Positions 1 through 9,409 are shown, counted from the first letter of the stretch. The stretch: DNA of 64,000 bases from Nannocystis punicea (GCF_026965555.1 NZ_CP114040.1:4278001-4342000), one strand, 5' to 3'. The notes: a model not told the origin generated them from the sequence alone. A program made the numbers and translations.

Positions 1-208
1 AGCCGCCGGCGCGGTAGGCCTGACCGGAGACGTTGAACAGCTTGCGCGCGGGCAGACCGGAGTTCTGCTGGATCGCGCGCAGCTCGGCGGTGGTCGGCGC
101 GCGGGCGGTGAGGTCGACGACGTCGTAGGCGACGTGGTGCGTGTCGAGCCAGCGCCGCGCGTTGCGGCAGGTGTCGCAGCGAGGATGGGCGAAGAGGACG
201 GCCTTCAT
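1..208 (-). CDS. ArsC/Spx-family thioredoxin-fold protein (partial)
   Basis: The gene reads leftwards off the window edge, so only about the first 69 residues are visible. The start is an ATG at 206-208. The N-terminus has a beta strand followed by the motif HPRCDTCRNARRWLD, a CxxC site at the head of helix 1. A later LTARAPTTAEL segment and KLFNVSG match the layout of the ArsC/Spx/YffB arsenate-reductase-like family. Members are small thioredoxin-fold proteins; some reduce arsenate, many have unknown roles. The family call is fairly safe; the exact activity cannot be told because the C-terminal half is missing. It is divergent from the OmpA gene. Confidence 0.75.
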   Translation of the reverse strand, partial: MKAVLFAHPRCDTCRNARRWLDTHHVAYDVVDLTARAPTTAELRAIQQNSGLPARKLFNVSGQAYRAGG

Positions 209-416
209 GGCGCGCGGGACCGTACCACAGGGGCGCTGGCGCGCGCGGGTCCGCCGGGGGGTCGCCCGCGCCTGTCCGGAGAAACAGGCGCGGCGGGCCG
301 CCCCGGCTCTTCAGGGTCGCACGGGGGGCTGGCGCTGCCTAGGCAACGCCGGCCAACGCATGTACAAGTGTTTTGCCGCGCTGTGCCGGCGCGGCGCTTC
401 CCCACGAGTCCGCGCC

Positions 417-1877
417 ATGTCCAAGCTCTCGCTCCCCGTCGCCGCTGCTGTGGTCCTCTCGTCGCTGTCGCTGCCGGCGGCGGCGCAGGAACCGGAGGGG
501 GCGAAGGCCGAGGGGTCGATCTCGCTGTCGCCGGCCGGCGCCGACGCCAAGGGCGACACCAAGGCCGGCAAGAAGAAGCGCGAGAAGAAGGCGAAGGATC
601 AGAGCGGGGTGCCGTGGATCAAGCGCTACCGGCCGACGGCGATGTCGGGCGAGTTCGGGATCTTCGCCGGCCTGATGTTCCCGGCCCGCGACCACGAGCT
701 GTACCTGCCGCCGCTGCCCGGAGAACCGCCCAACTGGCAGACGTACAAGCCGGTCGCGCCCGACATCGGCCTGCGCGCGGGCTTCTATCCGCTGTCGTTC
801 CTCGGCCTCGAGCTCGAGGGCGCGATCATGCCGACGAAGACGGAGAACGACAACAAGGGCGCGGTGCTCGGCGGCTTCCGCGGCTACGCGCTGGCGCAGC
901 TGCCGTACCGGATCTCGCCGTTCGTGCTGTTCGGCGCCGGGCTGCTCGGGACGTCGGGGCTCGGCGGCGACGTCGACCCGGCGATCCACTTCGGCGGCGG
1001 CGTGAAGTTCTACATCAACAACTACCTGGCGCTGCGCCTCGACGTCCGCGACAACGCGAGCGCGCAGTTCGGCGTCGACGGCGGCCGCACGCACCACCTC
1101 GAGGTGCTCCTCGGCCTGTCGTTCGTGCTACGCAAGAAGCAGCCGGTGAAGGACGATCCGGACAGCGACGGCGACGGGTTCAAGGACTCGGTCGACAAGT
1201 GCCCGACGATCCCGGGCGTGGCGCCCGACGGCTGCCCGGTGGCGGTCGAGGGCGACGCCGACGGCGACGGCTTCCTCGACTCGGTCGACGCCTGCCCGCA
1301 GGAGCCGGGCATCGCGCCCGACGGCTGCCCGGAGAAGGACCGCGACGGCGACGGCTTCGTCGACAGCAAGGACAAGTGCCCCGACGAGAAGGGCATCGCG
1401 CCCGACGGCTGCCCGCTGCCCGACAAGGACAAGGACGGGATCCCCGACCGCGACGACAAGTGCCCGGCGATCCCGGAGACCCGCAACAACTACCAGGACG
1501 ACGACGGCTGCGCCGACGAGGTCCCGCGCGCGGTCACCAAGTTCACCGGCGTCATCAAGGGCATCTACTTCGACAGCGACAAGGACACGATCAAGAAGTC
1601 GTCGCGGTCGACGCTCGACAACGCGGTCAAGGTGCTGAAGGACTTCCCGTCGGTGAAGGTCGAGATCAGCGGCCACACCGACAGCTCGGGCGACCGCGAC
1701 CACAACATCGACCTGTCGAAGCGGCGCGCCGACGCGGTCAAGAAGTACCTGACCGACAAGGGGATCGACTCCGCGCGGATCACGAGCCGCGGCGCCGGCC
1801 CCGACGAGCCGATCGCCGACAACAACACCAAGGACGGCAAGGCCAAGAACCGCCGCATCGAGTTCAAGCTGCAGTGA
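417..1877 (+). CDS. OmpA-family outer-membrane protein with TSP3 repeats
   Basis: This 486-residue protein starts with a clear signal peptide (MSKLSLPVAAAVVLSSLSLPAAAQ), which fixes the ATG at 417 although the frame is open further upstream. After a charged Lys-rich linker comes an eight-stranded-barrel-like region (about residues 75-235). Four thrombospondin type-3 calcium-binding repeats of the DxDGDGxxDxxDxCP type follow at about 244-350. The C-terminal OmpA domain (about 380-486) keeps the peptidoglycan-binding pattern GHTDSSG, LSKRRADAV and the GKAKNRR version of GRAxNRR. The protein should anchor the outer membrane to the cell wall. Its size and order are normal for myxobacterial OmpA/TSP3 proteins. 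Confidence 0.9.
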   Translation: MSKLSLPVAAAVVLSSLSLPAAAQEPEGAKAEGSISLSPAGADAKGDTKAGKKKREKKAKDQSGVPWIKRYRPTAMSGEFGIFAGLMFPARDHELYLPPLPGEPPNWQTYKPVAPDIGLRAGFYPLSFLGLELEGAIMPTKTENDNKGAVLGGFRGYALAQLPYRISPFVLFGAGLLGTSGLGGDVDPAIHFGGGVKFYINNYLALRLDVRDNASAQFGVDGGRTHHLEVLLGLSFVLRKKQPVKDDPDSDGDGFKDSVDKCPTIPGVAPDGCPVAVEGDADGDGFLDSVDACPQEPGIAPDGCPEKDRDGDGFVDSKDKCPDEKGIAPDGCPLPDKDKDGIPDRDDKCPAIPETRNNYQDDDGCADEVPRAVTKFTGVIKGIYFDSDKDTIKKSSRSTLDNAVKVLKDFPSVKVEISGHTDSSGDRDHNIDLSKRRADAVKKYLTDKGIDSARITSRGAGPDEPIADNNTKDGKAKNRRIEFKLQ

Positions 1878-1956
1878 GCCGCGGCCGCACGTGCGTGCGC
1901 TTGGGCCCGCCGCCGCGGTGACGGCGGGCGGCCGCGGATCGGGTATCGTCCCCCGC

Positions 1957-4848
1957 ATGTCAGGCACGCCCTCCGCCCCGAGCCCGATCGAGGAGGCCAC
2001 GGTCCTCGCCGTCGTCGGCGAGCTCATCTCCGCCGTCGGCGACGGACGCGGCCTCGGCCACCTCAACCTCGACGCCTCGCTCGAGCGCGAGCTCGGCCTC
2101 GGCAGCCTCGAGCGGGTCGAGCTGCTCGGCCGCCTCGAGGCCCGCCTCGGCGTGGTCTTCCCCGAGGAGGCGCTCAGCGTCGCCGACACCCCGCGCCAGC
2201 TGGTCGCGCTGGCCCGCCAGGCCCGCGGGGAGGGCGCTTCGGACATGTCCCCGAGCGCAGGTCCGAAGGCGCATGTCTCCGAGGACCTGTCCTTGCCGAC
2301 AGAGCCGCCGTCGCCGGCGCCCGCGGCCGCGCAGACGCTGATCGAGGCGCTCGAGTACCACGCGGCGCGCACGCCGGGGCGGGTCCACGTCCTGCTGCTG
2401 CGCGAGGACGGGCGCGAGGAGGCGATCACCTACGCGGCGCTGCGGCGCGACGCCGGGCGGGTGGCGGCGGCGCTGCGGCGGCGCGGGCTGAAGCCGGGGG
2501 CGAAGGTGGCGATCATGCTGCCGACGTCGCGCGGGTACTTCGCGGCGTTCATGGGCGCGCAGCTGGCCGGCGGGGTGCCGGTGCCGCTGTACCCGCCGTT
2601 CCGTCTCGACCGGATCGCCGAGTACATCCAGCGCGAGGCGAAGATCCTGGCCAACGCCGAGGCCGAGACGCTGATCACGTTCGCGCGCGCGGCCAGGGTC
2701 GCCGAGCTGGTGCGCGACCAGGTGCCGGCGCTCGGCCAGGTGGTCGACGTCGACGAGGCGCTGGCCGACGCCAGCCTCGACTCCGCGGTCGCGGCCGACC
2801 TGCGCGGCGAGGACACTGCGCTGCTGCAGTACACGTCGGGCAGCACCGGCGACCCCAAGGGCGTCGAGCTGACGCACGCCAACGTGCTCGCCAACATCCG
2901 CGCGGCGGCCGAGGGCTGCGCGTTGCGGGCCGGCGACGTGATGGTCAGCTGGCTGCCGCTCTACCACGACATGGGGCTGGTCGGCGGGTGGCTGATGAAC
3001 CTGTACTTCGGGACACCCACCGTGATCCTGTCGCCGGTGACGTTCCTGGCCCGGCCGGAGCGGTGGCTGCAGGCGTTCTCGCAGTACCACGGCACGATCT
3101 CTTGCGCGCCGAACTTCGCGTTCGACCTGTGCGTCAAGCGGGTCTCGCTCGAGGCGATCGCGCCGCTGAAGCTGGGCCAGATCCGGGCGATGCTGAACGG
3201 CTCCGAGCCGATCCTGCCGGCCACGCTCGATCGCTTCGCGGCCCACCTGGCGCCGGCCGGCTTCCGCCCCGAGGCGCTGTTCTGCGCCTACGGCCTGGCC
3301 GAGAACATGGTCGCGGTGACGTTCCCGCCGCCGGACCGGGCGCCGCTGGTCGACAGGGTCGAGCGCGCGACCTTCGAGGCGACCGGCGAGGCGCGGCCGG
3401 CCGCCGCGGGCGCGCCCGAGAGCGAGGTGCTGCACTTCGTCGGCTGCGGCTCGGCGGTGCCGAACCACGAGGTGCGGATCGCCGACGAGGCCGGAGCGCC
3501 GCTGCCCGACCGCCGCCAGGGCCGGATCCTGTTCCGCGGGCCGTCGGCCTTCAAGGGCTACTACCGCAACCCGGAGGCGACTGCGAAGGTCAAGCTGGCC
3601 GACGGTTGGGTCGACTCCGGCGACCTCGGCTACCTGGTGGACGGCGAGCTGTTCATCTCCGGCCGCGTGAAGGACCTGATCATCAAGGGCGGCCGCAACT
3701 ACTACCCGCACGAGCTCGAGGCCGCGGCGGGGGCGGTGCCGGGGGTGCGCCAGGGCTGCGTGGCGGCGTTCGCAGTGCGCGACGAGGCGAGCGGGACCGA
3801 GTCGATCGTGGTGGTCGCGGAGACGAAGGAGGAGCGGCCCGCGGCCCGCATCGCGCTGCAGCAGAAGATCGGCGAGGCGATCGCCGGCACCGTGGGCGTG
3901 CCGCCCGACCGCGTGGTGCTGACTGCGGCGGGGGCGGTGCCGAAGACGTCGAGCGGGAAGATCCGCCGCGGCGACACGCGCCGGCTGTACCTCGCGGGCG
4001 AGCTCGGCCGCGGCCACGGGTCGTTCGCCCGCCAGGCCGCGGGGCTCTACTTGCGCGGGCTGCCGCGCCGCGCCCGCGCGCTGGCCGGTCGCGCCGGCGA
4101 GGTCGCCTACGGCGGCTTCGCCCTCGGCACCTTCGGCGGGATGCTCGCGGCCTCGACCGCGGCCGGGCGCCTGATCCCTTCGGGCGCGCCGCTGCGCAAG
4201 TTCTCGCGCAACGTGGCGCGCGCGACGATGACGACCATCGGCCTGCGCCCGCAAGTGACTGGCCTCGAGAACATGCCCGAAGGGCCATGTGTCCTGGCGC
4301 CCAACCACTGCAGCTACCTCGACCCGTTCGTGCTGCTGGCGGCGCTGCCGGACACGATCCGCTTCGTGGTCAAGGGCGAGTGCCGCGACAACCGGGCGTT
4401 CGGGCCGCTGATCCGCCGGGCCGGTCACGTGCTGATCGAGCGGCTGCAGGCGGAGCGCGCGCTGGCCGGGCTCGAGGCGGTGGCCGAGGTGCTGCGGGCG
4501 GGCGCGCCGGTGGTCGTGTTCCCCGAGGGCACGTTCAGCCGCGAGGCCGGGCTGCGGCCGTTCAAGCTCGGCGCGTTCCGCCTGGCCTGCGAGACAGGGG
4601 TGCCGGTGGTGCCGATCGCGCTGCGCGGCACCCGGGACGCCCTGCACGACGGGACATGGCTCCCGCGACATGTCCCGATCGAGGTGCAGGTCCTGCCGGC
4701 CATCGCGCCGGAGGGCAAGACCCTCGTCGACATCGTCCGCCTGCGCGACCGCACCGCCGACGCCATCGCGGCCCACATCGACGAGCCGCGGCTGCACGCG
4801 GTGGTGGTCGCGGGGATCCAGGGCCTCGATCCCAGCGAGCGCGGCTGA
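1957..4848 (+). CDS. ACP - fatty acyl-AMP ligase - PlsC acyltransferase fusion
   Basis: A 963-residue three-module enzyme. Residues 10-85 are an acyl carrier domain with the phosphopantetheine site at Ser50 in ELGLGSLERVELL. After a linker (about 88-128) comes an AMP-binding domain of the FAAL type: P-loop YTSGSTGDPKGVELTHAN near 290, the FAAL-like stretch with ARPERWLQAFS and SCAPNFAFDLC, and KTSSGKIRR near the end. The last 200 residues are a PlsC-type acyltransferase with NHCSYLDPF (about 783) and FPEGTF (about 854). Known FAALs activate fatty acids as acyl-AMP and load them on ACP. The fusion suggests activation, self-loading and direct transfer to a lysophospholipid or similar acceptor (inference). 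The ACP-FAAL linker is built from four 14-bp hairpin units, and two more pairs sit in the PlsC part. Confidence 0.88.
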   Translation: MSGTPSAPSPIEEATVLAVVGELISAVGDGRGLGHLNLDASLERELGLGSLERVELLGRLEARLGVVFPEEALSVADTPRQLVALARQARGEGASDMSPSAGPKAHVSEDLSLPTEPPSPAPAAAQTLIEALEYHAARTPGRVHVLLLREDGREEAITYAALRRDAGRVAAALRRRGLKPGAKVAIMLPTSRGYFAAFMGAQLAGGVPVPLYPPFRLDRIAEYIQREAKILANAEAETLITFARAARVAELVRDQVPALGQVVDVDEALADASLDSAVAADLRGEDTALLQYTSGSTGDPKGVELTHANVLANIRAAAEGCALRAGDVMVSWLPLYHDMGLVGGWLMNLYFGTPTVILSPVTFLARPERWLQAFSQYHGTISCAPNFAFDLCVKRVSLEAIAPLKLGQIRAMLNGSEPILPATLDRFAAHLAPAGFRPEALFCAYGLAENMVAVTFPPPDRAPLVDRVERATFEATGEARPAAAGAPESEVLHFVGCGSAVPNHEVRIADEAGAPLPDRRQGRILFRGPSAFKGYYRNPEATAKVKLADGWVDSGDLGYLVDGELFISGRVKDLIIKGGRNYYPHELEAAAGAVPGVRQGCVAAFAVRDEASGTESIVVVAETKEERPAARIALQQKIGEAIAGTVGVPPDRVVLTAAGAVPKTSSGKIRRGDTRRLYLAGELGRGHGSFARQAAGLYLRGLPRRARALAGRAGEVAYGGFALGTFGGMLAASTAAGRLIPSGAPLRKFSRNVARATMTTIGLRPQVTGLENMPEGPCVLAPNHCSYLDPFVLLAALPDTIRFVVKGECRDNRAFGPLIRRAGHVLIERLQAERALAGLEAVAEVLRAGAPVVVFPEGTFSREAGLRPFKLGAFRLACETGVPVVPIALRGTRDALHDGTWLPRHVPIEVQVLPAIAPEGKTLVDIVRLRDRTADAIAAHIDEPRLHAVVVAGIQGLDPSERG
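2242..2301. repeat. 14-bp palindrome array inside the ACP-FAAL linker
   Basis: Four units begin at 2242, 2256, 2270 and 2284, plus the start of a fifth at 2298, each with a core like GACATGTCC or its CAGG/CCTG variants. The array encodes the interdomain linker in frame, so here the element has been accommodated where protein sequence is free to vary. Confidence 0.8.
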
Positions 4849-5364
4849 GCGCCGACGAGGTCGCTCCGGGGACCGCGAGGCGTCCTGGAGTCCGAGTCGC
4901 GCGCGCCCGGTTCGCACCAGGCTCGAGCTCGGCTTCCTGGAGCGCCGCGCGCGACGGGTCGCGGAGATCGATCGGCCCTCGGTCGTCGCGACCCCGGCCC
5001 GCGAGCAGAGCTCGGCCGATCGAGCGGACAGTTCGACCGTGCCAGTCGCGTGAGCCTGGTTAGCGAAGGCCGTTGCGCTCCCCTGTCGGAGCCTTCGAGC
5101 GCGCCGGACTCGGCCCTCGCCGCGAGGACGTGAAACGCGAGGAGGACGGTCCGTGGTCGCGGCGGATCGGCGATGGCTCGCGTCTTGCTGTCGCCTCGAT
5201 CGCGGCGACGGACCTGTCGCCCGGGCCGCGGGGCTGGTCGGTGGATCCATGGGACGACGCGTCCGGCGGACTCGCCGCCGCGGACACATGACCGTTCGGC
5301 CACGTGACATGAGGCGCATCGCCAGGTTGTTGAAACGCTGTGCGCGCGGGCTTAGCGTGAGGGC
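4849..5364. other. Intergenic stretch, no gene seen
   Basis: About 515 bases between the fusion enzyme and the pirin gene. The short open frames on both strands have Arg/Ser/Pro-rich translations typical of shadow reading in GC-rich DNA and no recognisable start or motif. A piece near 5240-5280, with a GATCCATGGGAC core, resembles the 82-bp repeat unit at 58.7-59.1 kb. Confidence 0.5.
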
Positions 5365-6309
5365 GTGTCTGCCACGACGCGCCGCGCGCTCTTGAAGGCC
5401 GCTCCCGCTCTGCTGTTCACCGGCTGTACGCCGCCGGCGATCACCACGCCGCTGGTGAAGAAGAGCGCGACGGTGCGAGAGCTGACGGCGGTGCACGGCT
5501 TCCAGCCGTCGCGCGACGGGGCCGGTGTCACGATCCGGCGCGCGCTCGGGCACCGCGGACTTGCGGCGCTGGACCCGTTCCTGTTGCTCGACGAGATCCG
5601 CAGCGATCGGCCCGACGAGTATCAGGCCGGCTTCCCCGAGCACCCGCACCGCGGCTTCGAGACGGTCTCGTACGTGCTCGCGGGGTCGTTCGAGCACCGC
5701 GACAGCGTCGGCAACCACGGGCGGATCGGGGCCGGGGCGGCGCAGTGGATGACGGCCGGCCGCGGGATCGTGCACGAGGAGATGCCGCGCCCGCAGGACA
5801 GCGGGCAGCTGTGGGCCTTCCAGCTGTGGGTCAACTTGCCGGCGGCGGAGAAGATGACGAAGCCCCGCTACCAGGAGCTCGGGTCGGAGACGATCCCGAC
5901 GCTGATCGTCGACGACGCGCAGGTGCGCCTGGTCGCCGGCAACTTGGCCGGCAAGCGCGGGCCCGTCGACGGGGTCACGGTGAAGCCGCTGCTGATGGAC
6001 GTGACCCTCGCCGCCGGCGCGGCGATGCGGCAGCCGATCGCCTGCGACCTCACGTCGTCGTTCGCCTACGTGCTCGAGGGCGCGGCGCGGATCGGCAGCG
6101 ACGGCCGCGAATTGCTCAAGGGACAGGTCGGCGTGCTCGGCCACGGCGACACTCTGGCGGTCTCCAGCGACGCGGGCGCGCGCCTGCTGGTGCTCGCCGG
6201 CCGGCCGCTGGGCGAGCCGGTGGCCCGCCGCGGCCCGTTCGTGATGAACACCGACGACGAGCTGCGGCAGGCGTTCGCCGACTACCGCACCGGCCGCCTC
6301 ACCGGCTGA
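5365..6309 (+). CDS. Pirin-family protein with lipoprotein-like leader
   Basis: A 314-residue bicupin. The GTG at 5365 gives an N-terminus TTRRALLKAAPALLFTGC, which reads as a twin-arginine-like or lipoprotein signal with the Cys at about residue 20. The pirin cupin motif is present as HPHRGFETVSYVLAGSFEHRDSVGN, followed by GRGIVHEEMP and QLWVNLPAAEKMTKPRYQEL. Pirins are metal-binding cupins; some have quercetinase activity and others act in regulation. An exported pirin is less usual, since most are cytoplasmic. Its 3' end faces the histidine kinase gene across a 14-bp repeat array. Confidence 0.85.
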   Translation: MSATTRRALLKAAPALLFTGCTPPAITTPLVKKSATVRELTAVHGFQPSRDGAGVTIRRALGHRGLAALDPFLLLDEIRSDRPDEYQAGFPEHPHRGFETVSYVLAGSFEHRDSVGNHGRIGAGAAQWMTAGRGIVHEEMPRPQDSGQLWAFQLWVNLPAAEKMTKPRYQELGSETIPTLIVDDAQVRLVAGNLAGKRGPVDGVTVKPLLMDVTLAAGAAMRQPIACDLTSSFAYVLEGAARIGSDGRELLKGQVGVLGHGDTLAVSSDAGARLLVLAGRPLGEPVARRGPFVMNTDDELRQAFADYRTGRLTG

Positions 6310-6317
6310 GCGGGCGC

Positions 6318-6401
6318 GCCTGCCCGGAAGGGCATGTACGAAGGGACAGGCCCTTCAGGACATGCTCCTGGCGGCATGCCCCGGAGGCCATGTCCTTCGG
6401 G
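6318..6401. repeat. Six-unit 14-bp palindrome array between convergent genes
   Basis: Six consecutive 14-bp units start at 6318, 6332, 6346, 6360, 6374 and 6388. The cores are CCTG, CATG or CAGG centred palindromes, with 4-nt spacers such as GAAG and TTCA. The array fills the gap between the stop codons of the pirin and histidine kinase genes and could end transcription from both sides (inference). Confidence 0.85.
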
Positions 6402-8351
6402 TCACTCGGCGGCTTCGACGCTGTGGAGGGCGATCGGCAGCGTCACGGTGAAGGTCGAGCCCTGGCCGGGGACGCTGCGGGCCTCGATGCGGCCGTGCAT
6501 CATCTCGGCGTAGTGGCGGCTGATCGACAGGCCGAGGCCGGTGCCGCCGTACTTGCGGGTGGTCGACTCGTCGGCCTGGCGGAACGGCTGGAACAGCTCC
6601 TCGAGGCGGGCGGGGTCGATGCCGATGCCGGTGTCCTGGACGGCGACGACGAGCTGCTCGCCGTGGACCCCGGCCTCGCGCGAGACCCGGAGGCCGACGA
6701 CGCCGCGGTGGGTGAACTTGCAGGCGTTGCTGAGCAGGTTGATGAGGATCTGCTTGACCTTGGTGCGGTCGAGGGCGACGGCGCCGAGGCCGGGGCGGGC
6801 GGCGATCTCCAGCTGGTTGTCGTTCTTGCGCGCCAGCGGCTCGATGGTGGCGACGACCTCCTGGACCAGCTCGTCGACCGCGAAGTCCTCGACGAACAGC
6901 TCCATCTTGCCGGCCTCGATCTTGGAGACGTCGAGGATGTCGTTGATGAGGTCGAGGAGGTGGCGGGCGGCGCCCCGGATCTTGCCGAGGTCGCCGAGGT
7001 CGAGCCGGTCGCTGTCGCCGCTCTCGTCCTCGAGCAGCTCGCTGTAGCCGATGATGGCGTTGAGCGGGGTCCGCAGCTCGTGGCTCATGTTGGCCAAAAA
7101 GGCGCTCTTGGCCCGGCTGGCGTCGATCGCCGAGTCGCGCGCCGAGACCAGCTGGCTGTTGAGCAGGTGCAGCTGCTGGTTGAGCCGCTCGAGCTCGGCG
7201 GTGCGCTCGCGGACCCGCTGCTCGAGCTCGTCGTGGGCCTGGCGCAGCGCCAGCTGGGCCCGCTTCTGCTCGGTGATGTCGGTCAGCACGGCCAGCAGAT
7301 GGTCGCGGTTCTGCAAGCGGAAGCGGGCGCCCCGCAGCTCGACGACGTAGGTCCGCCCGTCGCGCGCGGTGGCTGTCCCTTCGGACAGGAAATGGCCGTG
7401 CTCGTGGACGGCGGCGCGCATGCGGGGGAACAGGTCGGCGCCGCCCGAGGCCGCCAGAAGGTCGGCGAAGCGCCGCCCGGCGAGGTCGTCGCGCGAGCAG
7501 CGGAACAGGCGCGAGGCGGCCGGGTTGGCCTGCACGACCAATCCGGCCTCGTCGAGGATCAGCAGGGCGTTGGTGCCGGCCTCGAAGATCCCGCGGTACT
7601 GCTCCTCGCGGCTGCGCAGCTCGTCCTCCTGCTGCTTGCGCGAGAAGAAGCCGGGGATCTCGTAGCGCGTGACGTGGTCGGCCAGGTGCGGCTGGCCGTG
7701 GAGGTAGTCGTGGATGTAGCCCTCGATCCGCGAGGGGTGGCCCATGATGAAGCGACAGTGCTCGTCGCCCTTGGCCCGGCAGAGGATCTCCGTCGCCACC
7801 AGCGGGACCCCGAAGCTGGCTTCGCACCAACCCGAGGAGTAACCCGCGTTCATCACGCACACCGGAAAGTCGGTGCGCTTGCCGGCGTCGATCCACGAGT
7901 CCGACTCGAAGGAGTAGGGGTGGTCGTAGAGGAGATAGAAGCTCTCGTTCGGGGCCGGACGACTGTCGGGCGAGATGTCCACGAAAGCCCAGCCCGAGTG
8001 CGAGAAGTGGATCGGCCCCGCGGACAGCCGGGCGATCGGATCTTGCAAATGCATGCGCTCGGCAAAGTCGTTGGCGTCGGCCAACCCCATGGCGTGAGCG
8101 ATGTCGAACAAGAGGCTACGGGCGACCCCCAGGGCCTCGTCCTGGCCCTTGTCGCGGTACAGGCGCTGGACCATCTCGAAGAACTCGACCGACATGGCCC
8201 GCGCCCGCACCAGCATGTAGCGCTGGCCGAAGACCTCGATCGTGGCCTTGTCGGGGACGTCGCGCCGCTCGGCGAAGATCCGCCCCACGTACTCCTGCGC
8301 CTGCTCGAACAGCGGCTCGAAGCGAGGCGGGACGCGAACGGTCTTCAGCAC
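6402..8351 (-). CDS. Sensor histidine kinase with N-terminal V4R and PAS domains
   Basis: A 649-residue soluble hybrid sensor without obvious transmembrane segments, starting with GTG. The N-terminal 215 residues resemble the XylR-N/V4R small-molecule sensing module; the GYSSGWCEASFG, EILCRAKGDEHCRFIMGHPS stretch is typical V4R. A PAS domain follows (about 245-350, IFEAGTNALLILDEAG). Then comes a coiled coil and a HisKA domain with the phospho-acceptor in ANMSHELRTPLNAIIGYSELL (about residue 424). The HATPase domain has NLLSNACKFTH, VQDTGIGI and YGGTGLGLSI. V4R domains in other kinases bind hydrophobic ligands. No response regulator lies next to it, so its partner is elsewhere. A 14-bp hairpin pair lies in the coding sequence near 7374. 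Confidence 0.9.
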   Translation of the reverse strand: MLKTVRVPPRFEPLFEQAQEYVGRIFAERRDVPDKATIEVFGQRYMLVRARAMSVEFFEMVQRLYRDKGQDEALGVARSLLFDIAHAMGLADANDFAERMHLQDPIARLSAGPIHFSHSGWAFVDISPDSRPAPNESFYLLYDHPYSFESDSWIDAGKRTDFPVCVMNAGYSSGWCEASFGVPLVATEILCRAKGDEHCRFIMGHPSRIEGYIHDYLHGQPHLADHVTRYEIPGFFSRKQQEDELRSREEQYRGIFEAGTNALLILDEAGLVVQANPAASRLFRCSRDDLAGRRFADLLAASGGADLFPRMRAAVHEHGHFLSEGTATARDGRTYVVELRGARFRLQNRDHLLAVLTDITEQKRAQLALRQAHDELEQRVRERTAELERLNQQLHLLNSQLVSARDSAIDASRAKSAFLANMSHELRTPLNAIIGYSELLEDESGDSDRLDLGDLGKIRGAARHLLDLINDILDVSKIEAGKMELFVEDFAVDELVQEVVATIEPLARKNDNQLEIAARPGLGAVALDRTKVKQILINLLSNACKFTHRGVVGLRVSREAGVHGEQLVVAVQDTGIGIDPARLEELFQPFRQADESTTRKYGGTGLGLSISRHYAEMMHGRIEARSVPGQGSTFTVTLPIALHSVEAAE

Positions 8352-8455
8352 GCTGCGCGATCATACGCATCGGCGATCGACGTCGGCAAGCGAGGCTCCC
8401 AGGCCGCACCGGGTCCGCGATCGGGGGCAACCGACCGCGAGCGGCGTTCACTCGA

Positions 8456-9409
8456 TCACTCGGTGTGCAGCGCGGCCTGCATCGCTCGCGCGCTCGGATA
8501 ACGGCGCGCAGGATCCTTCGCGCAGGCGCGGCTGAAGATCCAGTCGAGCCTGTCCGCAAGTTCAGGCGGCGTGCCGGCCGGCATGCGCGAGCTCGGCGGC
8601 GGCGGCGTCCGGTCGCGCTGGGCCAGCAGGAGCTCGTGTAGCGGCGCGCTCGTCAGCTCCTCGAACGGCAGCACGCCGGTGGCCAGCTCGTAGAGGCTGA
8701 CGCCGACGGCGTAGATGTCGGTGCGCGGATCGATGACGCCGCCGTGCACGGTCTGCTCGGGGGCGATGTAGTTGGGGTCGCCACAGAGCGGCTCGGTCGG
8801 GCCGGGCCGGGGGCCGTCGAGGTCGTAGGCGATGCCGAGGTCGAGCAGCTTGGTCGTAAGGAACCGCGTGTTCGGGTCGCGGGTCACGAACATGTTGGCC
8901 GGCTTCACATCGCAGTGAACCACCCGGCAGTCGTGCAGGTACTGCAGCCCCATGAGCACCTGCGTCAGGCCGCGCACCAGCGCCGGCCACGGCAGCGCCT
9001 GCCGGCGCGCGCGAGTGGCGTCGAGCAGCTGCAGCATGTCGGTGCCCGGCAGGTACTCCATCGCCATCCACTCGGTCTGGCCGCGCGCGTCGACCCCCAT
9101 GTCGTACACGCGCACGAGGCACGGGTGCAGGAGGCGCGCGCCGAGGATCGCCTCGCGGCGGAAGCGTCGCTGCTCGCGCGGCGGGATGTCGGCGTGCATG
9201 ACCTTCAGCGCCACGTTGCGCTCGAGCAGCCTGTCGTACGCCTGGTAGATCTTGCCCATCCCGCCGGCGCCGACGAGGCGCAGCACGGTGTAGCGCTCGA
9301 GGTGCTCGAGCGGGCTGTCGATCTCGATCGGCAGCTCGATGACCTCGCCGCCCGGCAAGTCGTCGCCGAGGTCGGAGAGGGTCGGACGCTGCGCGGTTGC
9401 GAGTTCCAC
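8456..9409 (-). CDS. Ser/Thr protein kinase (HCD variant)
   Basis: A 317-residue cytoplasmic kinase, nearly all catalytic domain. The GTG at 9407-9409 gives VELATAQRPTLSDLGDDLPGG, and no ATG lies nearby upstream in frame. The glycine loop is LVGAGGMGKIYQAYD, the ATP lysine lies in VALKVMHA, the catalytic loop is VVHCDVKPANMF, and the metal-binding motif is LLDLGIAYDL. So the usual HRD is HCD and DFG is DLG. Loss of the Arg normally means activity does not need activation-loop phosphorylation. The activation segment has GDPNYIAPEQ. There is no transmembrane helix. It is divergent from a second kinase gene 310 bases away. Confidence 0.88.
   Translation of the reverse strand: MELATAQRPTLSDLGDDLPGGEVIELPIEIDSPLEHLERYTVLRLVGAGGMGKIYQAYDRLLERNVALKVMHADIPPREQRRFRREAILGARLLHPCLVRVYDMGVDARGQTEWMAMEYLPGTDMLQLLDATRARRQALPWPALVRGLTQVLMGLQYLHDCRVVHCDVKPANMFVTRDPNTRFLTTKLLDLGIAYDLDGPRPGPTEPLCGDPNYIAPEQTVHGGVIDPRTDIYAVGVSLYELATGVLPFEELTSAPLHELLLAQRDRTPPPPSSRMPAGTPPELADRLDWIFSRACAKDPARRYPSARAMQAALHTE

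Noticed and set aside
4855..5300. Several short frames between the fusion enzyme and the pirin
   Set aside because: They are Arg/Ser/Pro-rich on all frames, overlap each other, and have no ribosome site or motif.
1960..6144. A 1394-residue leftward open frame across the FAAL and pirin genes
   Set aside because: It is the antisense shadow of two well-supported genes; its translation is Arg/Ala/Gln-rich with no domain motif.
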